Assembly (NCBI GenBank): GCA_028292435.1
Contig: JAQGMI010000162.1
Location: 1-64,000 of the forward strand
Origin: Betaproteobacteria bacterium
Lineage (GTDB): Bacteria; Pseudomonadota; Gammaproteobacteria; Burkholderiales; SG8-41
DNA length: 64,000 nucleotides
Direction: 5' to 3'
Shown piece by piece: positions 41,787 to 51,318 of the stretch (its first letter is position 1; each line of letters opens with the position of its first letter). A program made the translations under genes and the position numbers. Under the pieces are notes generated by a model. The model saw only the letters and a program-made list of their open reading frames with translations, ran no database searches and was not told the DNA's origin.

Positions 41787-42166
41787 CCATGCAGACAATA
41801 CTCGTGATCGAAGACGAAGCGGCGATTCGCGATAATCTGGCGCGTTTTCTGCGTGCGGAAAATTACGAAGTCGTGACCGCGGAGAACGGCGTCCTTGGCG
41901 TCGCTGCCGCGCGCGAACGACGGCCCCACCTGATCATCTGCGATATCCGCATGCCGGAGATGGACGGCTACACGGTGCTTGCCACGCTGCGGCAGGATCA
42001 GGCGACGTTACGCATTCCGTTTATATTTTTGACCGCCAGCGCCGATCGCGCCGAGCGTCATTTGGGACTTGCGCAGGGCGCCGACGATTACATTACCAAA
42101 CCGTTTAAACTGACCGAACTGCTCGCCGCAATCAAACGCCGGATCGATGCCGCCGGCAGGGACTAA
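41783..42166 (+). CDS. Single-domain response regulator (first)
   Basis: A 127-aa receiver without output domain. The acidic pair is in VIEDEAAIRDNL, the phospho-acceptor is D54 in IICDIRMPEMDGY, then LTAS and the conserved lysine in YITKPFKLTELL. GTG 41783 overlaps the kinase stop (GTGA); ATG 41789 is an alternative start. It probably acts as a phosphotransfer or diffusible output partner of the PAS kinase. Confidence 0.9.
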   Translation: MTMQTILVIEDEAAIRDNLARFLRAENYEVVTAENGVLGVAAARERRPHLIICDIRMPEMDGYTVLATLRQDQATLRIPFIFLTASADRAERHLGLAQGADDYITKPFKLTELLAAIKRRIDAAGRD

Positions 42167-42175
42167 AGGGAACCC

Positions 42176-42541
42176 ATGAAACGAGTTTTGGTGATCGAAG
42201 ACGAAGCGCCTTTGCGCGGCAATATCGTGCGGCTGCTGACGGCGGAAGGCTATGCCGTGATCGAGGCGGACAACGGCGCGGCCGGCGTCGAGATCGCGTG
42301 CAAGCAGATGCCGGACCTCATCATCTGCGACATCACGATGCCCGAACTCGACGGGTTCGGCACCCTGTTTACACTGCGCGAAAACGTGACGACGTCGAAG
42401 ATTCCGTTTATTTTTTTGACGGCCAGCACCAAGACCTACGACCGCAAGTTCGGATTTGAACTGGGCGCGAACGATTTTCTGACGAAGCCGTTTTCGCTGA
42501 GCGAACTGCTGGCGGCGGTAGAGGACCGTCTCGCCGACTGA
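42176..42541 (+). CDS. Single-domain response regulator (second)
   Basis: A 121-aa receiver, paralogous to its upstream neighbour (shared PFIFLTAS and KPF-LxELLAA patterns). The phospho-acceptor is D52 in IICDITMPELDGF; the lysine is in FLTKPFSLSELL. There is no effector domain. AGGGAACCC precedes the ATG, 9 bases after the first receiver. Two tandem receivers may divide the signal or act as a phosphate sink. Confidence 0.9.
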   Translation: MKRVLVIEDEAPLRGNIVRLLTAEGYAVIEADNGAAGVEIACKQMPDLIICDITMPELDGFGTLFTLRENVTTSKIPFIFLTASTKTYDRKFGFELGANDFLTKPFSLSELLAAVEDRLAD

Positions 42542-42557
42542 AGGCGTTGACCGCCGA

Positions 42558-43025
42558 TCAGCTCATCTGCGATTGCAGGTAATTCGGCAAACCGACTTTG
42601 TCGATCAATTCGAGTTGAGTTTCAAGCCAGTCGATGTGTTCTTCTTCCGCCTTCATGATCGCCTCGAAGAGTTCGCGACTGATGTAATCGCCGACGCTTT
42701 CGCAGTAGGCAATGGCGGTTTTGAGCGGCGGGAATGCGGCGCGCTCGAGATCCAGGTCGCACTTCAGACATTCTTCCGCTTTTTCGCCGACCAGCAGCTT
42801 GTTCAGTTGCTGCAGGTTCGGCAGTCCCTCGAGAAACAGGATGCGTTCGATCAGACGGTCGGCGTGCTTCATTTCGTCGATCGATTCCGCGTGCTCGTGC
42901 TCGGCGAGTTTGTTAAGTCCCCAGTGCCGGAACATTTTCGCGTGCAGAAAATACTGGTTGATCGCGGTGAGCTCGTTGAGAAGCACCTTGTTCAGATGTT
43001 GAATGACTTGTACGTCGCCTTGCAT
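42558..43025 (-). CDS. bfr: Bacterioferritin
   Basis: Haem-containing iron-storage ferritin forming a 24-mer. It is 155 aa. All key residues of E. coli Bfr are conserved at identical numbers: ferroxidase ligands E18, E51, H54, E94, E127 and H130, and the haem-axial M52. The partner bfd is 179 bases upstream on the same strand. It opens the iron locus that spans to 52.4 kb. Confidence 0.97.
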   Translation of the reverse strand: MQGDVQVIQHLNKVLLNELTAINQYFLHAKMFRHWGLNKLAEHEHAESIDEMKHADRLIERILFLEGLPNLQQLNKLLVGEKAEECLKCDLDLERAAFPPLKTAIAYCESVGDYISRELFEAIMKAEEEHIDWLETQLELIDKVGLPNYLQSQMS

Positions 43026-43095
43026 GCGCGTCTCCTGATTGATTTACTCTCCGAGAATAGCATCGCGCAGCGTCTCGCACACCTCAGCATCGCAA

Positions 43096-43119
43096 GATGA
43101 GAACGAGAATGCGAATTAG
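43096..43119. promoter_or_regulatory. Weak Fur-like repeat upstream of bfr
   Basis: GATGAGAACGAGAATGCGAATT contains hexamer-like repeats resembling the GATAAT units of a Fur box, between bfd and bfr. The match is poor and is offered only because of the iron context. Confidence 0.25.
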
Positions 43120-43203
43120 CAAGAAATACATGCGCGAGAAAGACGTTCGGCAAAACATTTGAGCCCATGGTTCGGGCCAACGCGCGATGAAGCGGCCGAA
43201 AAA

Positions 43204-43407
43204 TCAGGCGGGCTGAGCCAGTTCCGCGCGGGTACTAGCAGCGCATGACGCGGCCTCTTGCAATATCTCGCGCGCGCACGGTTCGCATGCGCCGCAACAG
43301 GTTGCAACACCCAGGCATTCGCTCAACTCATCGAGCGTGGTGACGCCCAGTTCGACTACTTGCCGGATTTCCCGATCGGTAACGGCTTTGCAGAGGCAGA
43401 TATACAT
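43204..43407 (-). CDS. bfd: Bacterioferritin-associated ferredoxin Bfd
   Basis: A 67-aa [2Fe-2S] protein that reduces the bacterioferritin core to release iron. The cluster ligands are C4, C6, C38 and C41, the same numbers as in E. coli Bfd (MYICLCKAVTDREI, CCGACEPC). It is divergent from tonB, with a Fur-box-like site between the two, so it is likely induced when iron is scarce. The last 20 residues are an unconserved Ala-rich tail. Confidence 0.94.
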   Translation of the reverse strand: MYICLCKAVTDREIRQVVELGVTTLDELSECLGVATCCGACEPCAREILQEAASCAASTRAELAQPA

Positions 43408-43428
43408 GGATGCGAACGTTTAATTGTT

Positions 43429-43452
43429 GCAATAGGAATCATTCTCATTTAT
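43429..43452. promoter_or_regulatory. Fur box in the bfd/tonB intergenic region
   Basis: AATAGGAATCATTCTCATTT at 43431-43450 closely resembles the Fur consensus (GATAATGATAATCATTATC), with the core AATCATTCTCATT. It sits between the divergent bfd start (43407) and the tonB start (43506), followed by an AT-rich TTATATTTAGAT. Expected to repress both directions when iron is sufficient. Confidence 0.8.
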
Positions 43453-43505
43453 ATTTAGATTCCTGTCAAGTTTTTGCATTCGACAAAGTCTCAGGAATCA
43501 AGGCG

Positions 43506-44177
43506 ATGGAACTATCCAGTTCAATGACCGGCTGGCGCTCGAATCAGCGCGGCACCCGCTATGCCGGGCTGCTGGGGGTGGTCGCTTTGCACGCAGTGGC
43601 CCTGGTTGCGCTGCTTCACTATGAACCGGCACGCATCGCGTTCACGGAAGCAATGCCGATCATGGTCAGCCTGATCACGCCGGAACCGGTCGTCGAAAAA
43701 CCGAAAGAACCGCCTAAGCCATTGCGGGTCACGTCCCGCGTGCAAAAACCGACACCGCCGCAACAGATCATCACCACCACCGCTGCTCCCGAACCGGTAG
43801 CGGCACCCACACCGCCACCACCGGCACCGTCGGCGCCGGTGGCGGTGACGCCGCCGCCGCAACCGGCGCCCGTGACAGTCGCGCCGCCGCCCGTAATCCC
43901 GCCGAACTTCAACGCCAACTACCTGGACAATCCGGCGCCGGCCTACCCGCCGCTGTCGCGACGCATGGGCGAGCAGGGAAAAGTCATGCTGCGCGTGCTC
44001 GTCAACACCAAGGGCACCGCCGACAAGGTTGAGCTGCGCTCGAGCAGCGGCTCAAGCCGGCTCGATGACGCTGCGCTCGAGGCCGTCCAACGCTGGCGTT
44101 TTGTACCCGCAAAGCAAGGCGATCAACCGGTCGCGGCGTGGGTACTGATACCAATTTCATTTTCCTTAAAAGGCTGA
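43506..44177 (+). CDS. tonB: Energy transducer TonB
   Basis: Periplasm-spanning protein that passes proton-motive force to outer-membrane receptors. It is 223 aa from ATG 43506 (MELSSSMTGWRSN); a longer in-frame ORF from 43410 would run through the Fur box and is rejected. One N-terminal membrane helix (YAGLLGVVALHAVALVALLHY), a Pro-rich spacer (about 70-140, with PTPPPPAPSAP), and the TonB C-terminal domain (PAYPPLSRRMGEQGKVMLRV to WRFVPAKQGDQP). Confidence 0.95.
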   Translation: MELSSSMTGWRSNQRGTRYAGLLGVVALHAVALVALLHYEPARIAFTEAMPIMVSLITPEPVVEKPKEPPKPLRVTSRVQKPTPPQQIITTTAAPEPVAAPTPPPPAPSAPVAVTPPPQPAPVTVAPPPVIPPNFNANYLDNPAPAYPPLSRRMGEQGKVMLRVLVNTKGTADKVELRSSSGSSRLDDAALEAVQRWRFVPAKQGDQPVAAWVLIPISFSLKG

Positions 44178-44179
44178 TT

Positions 44180-44926
44180 GTGGAACCCGTGCAAACCGCA
44201 GGCATCGCCAGTTTTCTCGCGCAGACCGATGGCATCGGCAAAGCCATCATTGTCGCGCTGCTGATCATGTCGATCGCGACGTGGTATCTGATCGTTACCA
44301 AAGCGCTGCAAACGCTGGTGACACGCCGCCGCACCGCGCAATTCCTGCAATTTTTCTGGGATGCGCCTTCGCTGCAAGCGGTGGCGACGCATCTTGGCCA
44401 ACAGCATCCCGCCGAGCCGTTTTCACATCTCACGTGGCACGCAATTCTTGCCGCGCGCCATCACCAGAATCATGGCGCAAACAAGCTCGATGTCGCCGGC
44501 AACACCGCGGAGTTCCTGACGCGCGCCATGCGGCGCGTGATCGACGAGGAAACAGCGCGCATTGAAGCCGGCCTCACCGTGCTCGCTTCGGTCGGCAGCA
44601 CCGCACCTTTCATCGGCCTCTTCGGCACTGTATGGGGCGTTTATCACGCGCTCATCAACATCGGCATGAGCGGCCAGGGCACCCTTGATAAAGTTGCCGG
44701 GCCCGTCGGCGAAGCATTGATCATGACGGCGGCCGGACTGGCCGTCGCGATTCCCGCGGTGCTGGCTTATAACGCTTTCGTGCGCAGCAACCGCCTGGTG
44801 CTGGCGCAGCTCGATTCTTTCGCGCATGACCTATTCTCATTCCTGACCACCGGTTCGCACGTCAACGACGTCGCCTCAGTGACCCCGCTCAAGACGCCGC
44901 CGCTTGCGCGCAAAGGACTCGTGTAA
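44180..44926 (+). CDS. exbB: Biopolymer transport protein ExbB
   Basis: Proton-channel subunit (MotA/TolQ/ExbB family) of the TonB system. It is 248 aa from GTG 44180, two bases after the tonB stop; the open frame extends upstream into tonB. Three helices: IVALLIMSIATWYLIVTKAL near the start, ASVGSTAPFIGLFGTVWGVYHAL, and ALIMTAAGLAVAIPAVLAYNAF. The end is variable. Confidence 0.95.
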   Translation: MEPVQTAGIASFLAQTDGIGKAIIVALLIMSIATWYLIVTKALQTLVTRRRTAQFLQFFWDAPSLQAVATHLGQQHPAEPFSHLTWHAILAARHHQNHGANKLDVAGNTAEFLTRAMRRVIDEETARIEAGLTVLASVGSTAPFIGLFGTVWGVYHALINIGMSGQGTLDKVAGPVGEALIMTAAGLAVAIPAVLAYNAFVRSNRLVLAQLDSFAHDLFSFLTTGSHVNDVASVTPLKTPPLARKGLV

Positions 44927-45346
44927 ATGGCTTTCGGGAGCTTCAAGCAGGGCGGCGAATCGGCGCCGATGGCGGAAATCAACATGATTCCGCTGATCGA
45001 CGTCATGCTCGTCCTGCTGGTGATCTTCATCATCACGGCACCACTTTTGACGCACGCCGTGAAAATAGATCTGCCTAAAGCGGCAAGCCATCCCAACCTG
45101 ACGCGTCCAGATCACATCGCGCTCTCCATCAACGCGGCCAGCGAACTATTCTGGAACGGCGAACGCATAGACCGCGCGCAATTAACGCAGAGACTGGCCG
45201 CATCGGCAAAACAGGAACCGCAGCCCGAACTGCACCTGCGCGCCGACAAGACCACCCAGTATCAGATACTGGCTGAAGTCATGGCCGCCGCCGGCAAGGC
45301 CGGGCTCACGCGCATCGGATTCGTTTCCGATCCCAACGCGAATTAA
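44927..45346 (+). CDS. exbD: Biopolymer transport protein ExbD
   Basis: Partner of ExbB with the essential membrane aspartate, here in INMIPLIDVMLVLLVIFIITAP. It is 139 aa with a short cytoplasmic start and a periplasmic domain. ATG directly follows the exbB TAA. With tonB and exbB it forms the energy module for the siderophore receptor 1.1 kb downstream. Confidence 0.95.
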   Translation: MAFGSFKQGGESAPMAEINMIPLIDVMLVLLVIFIITAPLLTHAVKIDLPKAASHPNLTRPDHIALSINAASELFWNGERIDRAQLTQRLAASAKQEPQPELHLRADKTTQYQILAEVMAAAGKAGLTRIGFVSDPNAN

Positions 45347-45356
45347 GGCGGGCGCG

Positions 45357-46136
45357 ATGCTGCAAATGTTCGTCATTACGCTGCGTGAAGGCATCGAGGC
45401 TTTCCTGATCGTCGCCATCGCGCTTGCCTATCTGCGCAAAACCGGCCGCGACGCGCTGGTGCCGGCGGTATTCTGGGGCACTGCAGCCGGCGTCACGCTC
45501 TCGCTGATCCTCGGCATCGAGCTCGCGGAATATGCAGTGAAACCTTTCTGGGAAGCATTATTGGCCCTGATCGCGGTCGTGCTCGTGACGTCGATGGTGA
45601 TTTACATGCTGCGCACGGCCAAACACCTGCGCAGTGAAATCGGCGCGCGGCTCGAAGCGGCGGCGCAGAAATCCGGTGCGGCGGCGTGGCTCGGCGTATT
45701 TGCATTTACGGTGCTCATGATTACGCGCGAAGGCATGGAAACCGCCTTCCTGATCGACGCCGTCGCATTGCGCACCGGCGCGCCTGACCTGATTGCGGGC
45801 TCGTTCGTCGGCGTCATCCTCGCCGCCCTGCTCGCATGGGCCTGGTCGCGCTACGGCCATCGCGTCAACCTCGCGCTGTTTTTCCAGGTCACGTCCATCT
45901 TCCTCATGCTGTTTGCGCTGCAGCTGCTGCTTTACAGCTTCCACGAATTTGCCGAAGCCAACGCGCTGCCGCTCGACAATGAATACTGGCACGCAGCGAC
46001 TGAGCCGTACGCCGAAGGCGTCTACGCGCAGATTTATTCGCTGGCGCTCGTGCTCATTCCCGCTGCATGGCTGGCGTTTGCCGGATTCACGAGTCATGCG
46101 AAGAAGCGGCCGATCGATGCGGTGCGCAATGCATAA
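45357..46136 (+). CDS. FTR1-family high-affinity iron permease
   Basis: Inner-membrane ferric or ferrous iron permease, 259 aa, seven hydrophobic segments. Both REGxE iron-binding motifs are present: R10-E-G-I-E14 in helix 1 and R124-E-G-M-E128 in helix 4. EfeU-type systems usually have EfeO and EfeB neighbours; none is visible here, so it is an orphan permease or uses another partner. It begins 10 bases after exbD. Confidence 0.9.
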   Translation: MLQMFVITLREGIEAFLIVAIALAYLRKTGRDALVPAVFWGTAAGVTLSLILGIELAEYAVKPFWEALLALIAVVLVTSMVIYMLRTAKHLRSEIGARLEAAAQKSGAAAWLGVFAFTVLMITREGMETAFLIDAVALRTGAPDLIAGSFVGVILAALLAWAWSRYGHRVNLALFFQVTSIFLMLFALQLLLYSFHEFAEANALPLDNEYWHAATEPYAEGVYAQIYSLALVLIPAAWLAFAGFTSHAKKRPIDAVRNA

Positions 46137-46154
46137 CGGCGAATTCCACGATGG

Positions 46155-46361
46155 ATGGCGCACATGAAACCCGAGTCTTCGAGCAAAGGGATTGCCGCGC
46201 AAACCAGCACGCCGGCGGATACCGCCGGCAGCGCGGCACCACGCCGGCAGGTCCGCAGCGACGAACTTTTCGACGGTCAGCGCGAAGTGCTGATCGAGCA
46301 CGCCGGCGAATTTTATTCGCTGCGCCAAACCAGCAAGGGCAAGTTGATCCTGACCAAGTAA
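46155..46361 (+). CDS. hemP: Hemin uptake protein HemP family
   Basis: A 68-aa protein with the HemP signature at its end: SDELFDGQREVLIEHAGEFYSLRQTSKGKLILTK (split here: SDELFDGQREV, then YSLRQTSKGKLILTK). HemP is needed for haem-uptake gene expression or haem use in Burkholderia and relatives. ATG 46164 (MKPESSSKG) is a possible later start. It stands between FTR1 and a siderophore receptor instead of a haem receptor. Confidence 0.85.
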   Translation: MAHMKPESSSKGIAAQTSTPADTAGSAAPRRQVRSDELFDGQREVLIEHAGEFYSLRQTSKGKLILTK

Positions 46362-46450
46362 AGCAGCACATTTTTCTCACCAGCCAGCCATCCCGCATTC
46401 CGCAGGTAGCCAGCCATGTACTGACCTACCTCACCTACGGAGAAACCCGA

Positions 46451-48613
46451 ATGGCACGGCACTATTCCCAAATACCAAACGCATTAAAACGGCTGTCCCT
46501 CGCTGTCGTCGCGGTACTGACGATTCCGTTTGCCGCGCAAGCGCAAAAAACGGCCGGCGAGCAGGCGCTGCCCGAAGTCAAAGTGCAAGGCGAGACGGAG
46601 CGCGCCGACGGCCCCGTCGATGGTTATCGCGCCACCCGTTCCGGCACCGCCACCAAGACGGACACTCCGTTAAAGGAGGTTCCCGCTTCAGTCACCGTCG
46701 TTCCCGCGCAACTGATGAAAGACCAGGCGATGCAGAGCATGGGCGACGTATTCCGCTACGTGCCGGGCGTTTTGATGCACCAGGGCGAAAGCAACCGCGA
46801 TCAGATCGTCATCCGCGGCAACAGCACGACGGCGGATTTTTACGTCAACGGCGTGCGCGACGACGCGCAGGTTTACAGGGATCTCTATAACCTCGAGCGC
46901 GTCGAAGTGCTCAAGGGTGCGGTGGGGATGATTTTCGGCCGCGGCGGCGCCGGAGGCATAGTCAACCGCGTAACCAAAAAGCCGGTCTTTGGCCATGTCG
47001 GGGAAGCGAGCCTGACGCTCGGCAGCTACGATCAGAAGCGCGGCACGTTCGATTTCGGCAACAAGCTGGGCGATTCGGCGGCCTTCCGACTTAACGGCAT
47101 GGCGGAAGGCGCCAATAATTTTGTCGATGGCGTGGATCTGCGCCGCTGGGCGGTAAACCCGACGCTCACGTATGCATTCAGCGCGCAAACCTCGCTCACG
47201 CTCGACTATGAGCACCTGCACGACGGCCGGGTTCCCAATCGCGGCGTCCCTTCGCTGAACGGCGCGCCCTTCGACGCGAGCACCAGCACATTTTTTGGCA
47301 GTGCCGCGCAAAGCTCGGCACATTCTTACGTGGACGGCCTGTCTGCCGTTCTCGATCATGATTTCGGCAACGGAAGTCAGCTCAGGAATACGTTCCGCGT
47401 CACGCGCTACGACAAGTTTTACCAGAACGTCTATCCGGGCAGCGCAGTCAATGCCGGGGGCAACCTGACGCTCTCGGCGTACAACAACGACAACCAGCGC
47501 ATGAACACGTTCAACCAGACCGACCTTACGACGAAATTTTCCATGGGCGGCTTTGACCACACCCTGCTCACCGGCATGGAGCTCGGCCGTCAGGACAGCG
47601 ACAGCAAGCGCCTTACCGGTTTTTTCGGCGCAGCCACCGCCATCACTGTGCCCGCATCCAATCCGACGGCGGTCGCCACCAGCTTCCGTCAGAACACCAC
47701 GGATGCCAACAACAAAGTATCCGCCGACGTTGCTGCCCTTTACGCGCAGGACCAGATTGCGCTGACTAAAGAATGGAAAGTGATTGCCGGCCTGCGTTAT
47801 GACTATTTTAAAGTCAATTTCGAAGACCGCCGCACGTTGGTACCGCCGACGAATCTCGCGCGCACCGACATCGGCTACAGCCCGCGCGCCGGCCTGATCT
47901 GGTCTCCCACCGCCAGGTCGACGTACTACGTCAGCTACAGCTATGCGTTCCTGCCGTCGGCGGAACAACTGGGCTTGGTGCCGGCAAACGTCACGCTCGA
48001 GCCGGAAACGGCGAAAAACTACGAGATCGGCGCGCGTTGGGATGTATTGCCTGCGCTGACATTCTCAACATCAGTGTTCCGGCTCGAGCGCAACAACGTG
48101 AAGAGTTTCAATCCGCTGATTCCCGGCACTTTCGTCCAGAGCGGCGAGCAACGCACCGAAGGAGTCGAGCTCGCCCTGCAAGGTGATGTCATGCGCAACT
48201 GGCAGGTGTACGGGGGCTATGCCTATATGAATGCGCGCGTCGCCAAGCCGTTCAACTCCAACACGACGGCCACCGCGGTTTCGCTGGTGCCGGCCGGTAA
48301 CAAGGTCGGCCTGGTGCCGGAACACACGTTGTCGCTTTGGAACAAATTCAATCTGGGCAATGGCTGGGGCACCGCGGTGGGCGCGATTTACCAGGGAGCG
48401 TCATATACCTCGTTCCTGAATACGGTGAAACTGCCGGCGTTCGCGCGCGCCGATGCCGCGCTCTACTACAGCTTTCCCAGCGGCAAGACGCGGGTTTCGC
48501 TCAACGTCGAAAACATTTTCAACAAGAAATACTGGCCGACGGTCGACGGCGACAACAACATCAGCGTGGGCGCGCCGGTCAACGCGCGCATCACTGTATC
48601 GACGGCCTTTTAG
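46451..48613 (+). CDS. TonB-dependent siderophore receptor, catecholate type
   Basis: Outer-membrane beta-barrel receptor of 720 aa from ATG 46451, with GGAGAAACCCGA in front. The longer frame from 46067 overlaps FTR1 and hemP and is rejected. Signal peptide AVVAVLTIPFAAQAQ; plug domain with PLKEVPASVTVVPAQLM, IVIRGNSTTADFYVNGVRDD and VEVLKGAVGMIFGRGGAGG; barrel to a terminal Phe (ITVSTAF). It resembles Fiu-type receptors for catecholate siderophores and catechol conjugates. The energy module is tonB-exbBD just upstream. Confidence 0.92.
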   Translation: MARHYSQIPNALKRLSLAVVAVLTIPFAAQAQKTAGEQALPEVKVQGETERADGPVDGYRATRSGTATKTDTPLKEVPASVTVVPAQLMKDQAMQSMGDVFRYVPGVLMHQGESNRDQIVIRGNSTTADFYVNGVRDDAQVYRDLYNLERVEVLKGAVGMIFGRGGAGGIVNRVTKKPVFGHVGEASLTLGSYDQKRGTFDFGNKLGDSAAFRLNGMAEGANNFVDGVDLRRWAVNPTLTYAFSAQTSLTLDYEHLHDGRVPNRGVPSLNGAPFDASTSTFFGSAAQSSAHSYVDGLSAVLDHDFGNGSQLRNTFRVTRYDKFYQNVYPGSAVNAGGNLTLSAYNNDNQRMNTFNQTDLTTKFSMGGFDHTLLTGMELGRQDSDSKRLTGFFGAATAITVPASNPTAVATSFRQNTTDANNKVSADVAALYAQDQIALTKEWKVIAGLRYDYFKVNFEDRRTLVPPTNLARTDIGYSPRAGLIWSPTARSTYYVSYSYAFLPSAEQLGLVPANVTLEPETAKNYEIGARWDVLPALTFSTSVFRLERNNVKSFNPLIPGTFVQSGEQRTEGVELALQGDVMRNWQVYGGYAYMNARVAKPFNSNTTATAVSLVPAGNKVGLVPEHTLSLWNKFNLGNGWGTAVGAIYQGASYTSFLNTVKLPAFARADAALYYSFPSGKTRVSLNVENIFNKKYWPTVDGDNNISVGAPVNARITVSTAF

Positions 48614-48656
48614 GATTCCCATGACCCTGTATCGACGTAATCGAGGAGTTAATCAT

Positions 48657-49679
48657 ATGCATTTCCGCATCGCATCCATTGTCGGCGCCGTACTACTGTT
48701 GCCCGGCTTGCTGTCGGGTATCAATGACGCCGGCGCCGCCACGCCCAGCACCGAGGGCATCGTCGTCTACAACGCGCAGCACGTCAGCCTGACCAAAGCC
48801 TGGGTCGAAGGCTTCACGCACGACACCGGCATCAAGGTGACAGTGCGCAACGGCGGCGACAGCGCGCTGGCGAACCAGCTAGTGCAGGAAGGCACCGCCT
48901 CGCCTGCCGACGTTTTCCTGACCGAGAACTCGCCGGCCATGACACTGGTGGACAACGCCGGGCTATTCGCGCCGGTCGATCCGGCCACGCTCGCCGAAGT
49001 GCCGGCCGCGTATCGCCCCGCGCATGGAAAATGGACGGGCATCGCGGCGCGTGCGACCGTGTTCGTCTACAACAAGAGCAAGCTTCCACCGGCCGAGCTG
49101 CCCAAATCGCTCACCGATCTCGCTAATCCCGGCTGGAAAGGCCGCTGGGCCGCGTCGCCCGCGGGCTCGGATTTCCAGGCCGTCGTCAGCGCCCTGCTTG
49201 AACTCAAGGGAGAAGCCGCGACGTCAGCTTGGCTCAAAGCGATGAAAGAGAACGCCACCGCTTACCGCGGAAACGGCGCGGTTCTGCAGGCCGTCAACGC
49301 CGGGCAGATCGACGGCGGCGTGATCTATCACTATTACTATTACGCCGACCAGGCGAAGACCGGCGAAAACAGCAAGAACTTGGCGCTGCATTATTTCAAG
49401 CGTCAGGATCCCGGCGCTTTCGTGAGCATTTCCGGCGGCGGCGTGCTCGCGTCGAGCAAGCACAAGGAAGAGGCCCAGGCTTTCCTGAAATGGGTCGTCG
49501 GCAAAGCCGGCCAGGAAGTTCTCCGGACCGGCGAAGCTTACGAGTACGCCGTCGGCAGCGGCGTGGAGTCGAGCCCGAAACTGGTCCCGCTCGGGGAACT
49601 CGATGCGCCGAAGGTCGAAACGGCAAAGCTCAACGGCAAAAAAGTCATCGAACTGATGACCCAAGCCGGCCTGCTCTGA
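48657..49679 (+). CDS. Ferric iron ABC transporter substrate-binding protein (FbpA-like)
   Basis: Periplasmic ferric-binding protein of 340 aa from ATG 48657, with GAGGAG in front; in-frame extension upstream overlaps the receptor gene. It has a signal peptide (IASIVGAVLLLPGLLSGI). Family features: GIVVYNAQHVSLTKAWVEGF, TASPADVFLTENSPAM, ATVFVYNKSKL, and a tyrosine cluster YHYYYYADQAK, which probably coordinates iron as in FutA/FbpA. Followed by its permease and ATPase genes. Confidence 0.9.
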   Translation: MHFRIASIVGAVLLLPGLLSGINDAGAATPSTEGIVVYNAQHVSLTKAWVEGFTHDTGIKVTVRNGGDSALANQLVQEGTASPADVFLTENSPAMTLVDNAGLFAPVDPATLAEVPAAYRPAHGKWTGIAARATVFVYNKSKLPPAELPKSLTDLANPGWKGRWAASPAGSDFQAVVSALLELKGEAATSAWLKAMKENATAYRGNGAVLQAVNAGQIDGGVIYHYYYYADQAKTGENSKNLALHYFKRQDPGAFVSISGGGVLASSKHKEEAQAFLKWVVGKAGQEVLRTGEAYEYAVGSGVESSPKLVPLGELDAPKVETAKLNGKKVIELMTQAGLL

Positions 49680-49728
49680 GCTCGTTCTGAAATAAGCGCG
49701 AGAATTTTCTGATGCCGCCGCTAACGCA

Positions 49729-51318
49729 ATGAATGCCGCCGCGCCCGGCATCGCAGAATTTACGCGCGCGTTGCCGTTGCGCGCGGTGCGCCACGGCCGC
49801 AAGCCGCCAGCCTGGCTCGTCGCCGCCGCCGTTCTCGTCTCGGCGGCGTCCCTGCTGCCGCTCGCTTTCGTGGTCGGCGTCACTTTGCAAACGGGCTGGC
49901 CGACCGTGGTGGCCTTGGTTCTGCGTCCGCGCGTCGGCGAACTGCTGGTCAATACCCTGTTGCTAGCCGTACTGACAGTGCCACTGTGCGCCCTGCTCGG
50001 CATCGCTCTCGCCTGGTTGACCGAATGCAGCGATTTGCCCGGCAGGCGCGCCTGGGCGCTGTTGGCGACGGCGCCGCTGGCAGTGCCGGCGTTCGTCCAC
50101 AGCTACGCATGGGTGAGCCTCATCCCGTCGATCAACGGTTTGTTTGCCGGCGTGCTTATATCGGTGCTCGCCTATTTTCCTTTTCTCTATCTACCCACCG
50201 CCGCGGCATTGCGCCGGCTCAATCCCGGACTGGAGGACGTGGCCGCCTCGCTGGGAATAAAACCCTGGCAGGCGTTCTTTCGCGTGGTACTGCCGCAGTT
50301 GCGGCTCGCGGTGTGGGGCGGCGCATTGCTCGTCGGGCTGCATTTGCTGGCCGAGTACGGCCTCTACGCGCTGATCCGCTTCGATACATTCACGACCGCG
50401 ATCTTCGACCAGTTCCAGTCCAGCTTCAACGGTCCCGCCGCGAACATGCTTGCCGGCGTGCTGGTGTTGCTCTGCCTGGGCCTGTTGACGCTCGAAGCGG
50501 GCACGCGCGGACGCGCACGCTATGCGCATGTCGGCGCCGGCAACGCGCGCATGTTGCGCCGCCAGCATCTGTCCGGCCGGACGGCGATTGTCTGCCTGCT
50601 GTTGCCGACTCTAGTCACCGTGCTGGCGCTGGGCGTACCGCTCGTAACGCTCGCGCGCTGGCTGGTCGCGGGCGGCGCCGGCGTCTGGCGGCTGAACGAA
50701 ATAGCGCCCGCCCTCGGGCAAACCCTCGCGCTCGCCGGCGTCGGCGCGATTCTCACGACGTGCGCTGCAATTCCGATAGCGTGGCTGTCGATCCGCTCGC
50801 CGCGGCGGCTGCAGCGCGCACTGGAAGCCTGCAACTATGTCACCAGTTCGCTGCCGGGCATCGTGGTGGCGCTGGCGCTGGTGACCATCACGATCAGGGC
50901 GGTTCCCGCGATTTATCAAACGCTCGTCACGGTGCTGCTTGCGTACCTGCTCATGTTCCTGCCGCGCGCGCTGATCAGTTTGCGCGCCGGCATCGCGCAG
51001 GCGCCCGAGGAACTCGAAAACGTCGCGCGCAGCCTCGGGCGTTCGCCCGCGCAGGCGCTGTGGAGCGTTACGTTGCGGCTGGCGGCGCCCGGAATGGCGG
51101 CGGGCGCGGCGTTGGTGTTTCTCGCGATTACGAACGAGCTCACCGCGACGCTGCTGCTTGCGCCCAGCGGCACCTATACGCTGGCCACCGGATTCTGGTC
51201 GCTCACCAGCGAATTCGATTTTGCCGCGGCGGCGCCCTATGCGCTGATCATGGTGCTGCTGTCGCTGCCGCTGACGTGGCTGCTCTATCAGCAATCGAAA
51301 CGCATGGCGGGCCGATGA
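49729..51318 (+). CDS. Ferric iron ABC transporter permease (FbpB-like)
   Basis: Inner-membrane permease of 529 aa with about 12 helices in two binding-protein-dependent-transport repeats. Each half carries an EAA-type loop: [21 protein letters not shown] and [20 protein letters not shown]. It is the fused two-domain form typical of Fe(III) transporters. TGA overlaps the ATG of the ATPase gene. Confidence 0.93.
   Translation: MNAAAPGIAEFTRALPLRAVRHGRKPPAWLVAAAVLVSAASLLPLAFVVGVTLQTGWPTVVALVLRPRVGELLVNTLLLAVLTVPLCALLGIALAWLTECSDLPGRRAWALLATAPLAVPAFVHSYAWVSLIPSINGLFAGVLISVLAYFPFLYLPTAAALRRLNPGLEDVAASLGIKPWQAFFRVVLPQLRLAVWGGALLVGLHLLAEYGLYALIRFDTFTTAIFDQFQSSFNGPAANMLAGVLVLLCLGLLTLEAGTRGRARYAHVGAGNARMLRRQHLSGRTAIVCLLLPTLVTVLALGVPLVTLARWLVAGGAGVWRLNEIAPALGQTLALAGVGAILTTCAAIPIAWLSIRSPRRLQRALEACNYVTSSLPGIVVALALVTITIRAVPAIYQTLVTVLLAYLLMFLPRALISLRAGIAQAPEELENVARSLGRSPAQALWSVTLRLAAPGMAAGAALVFLAITNELTATLLLAPSGTYTLATGFWSLTSEFDFAAAAPYALIMVLLSLPLTWLLYQQSKRMAGR

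Noticed and set aside
46688-47968. 426-codon reverse frame opposite the siderophore receptor
   Set aside because: Shadow of the receptor; no recognisable motif and no ribosome site.
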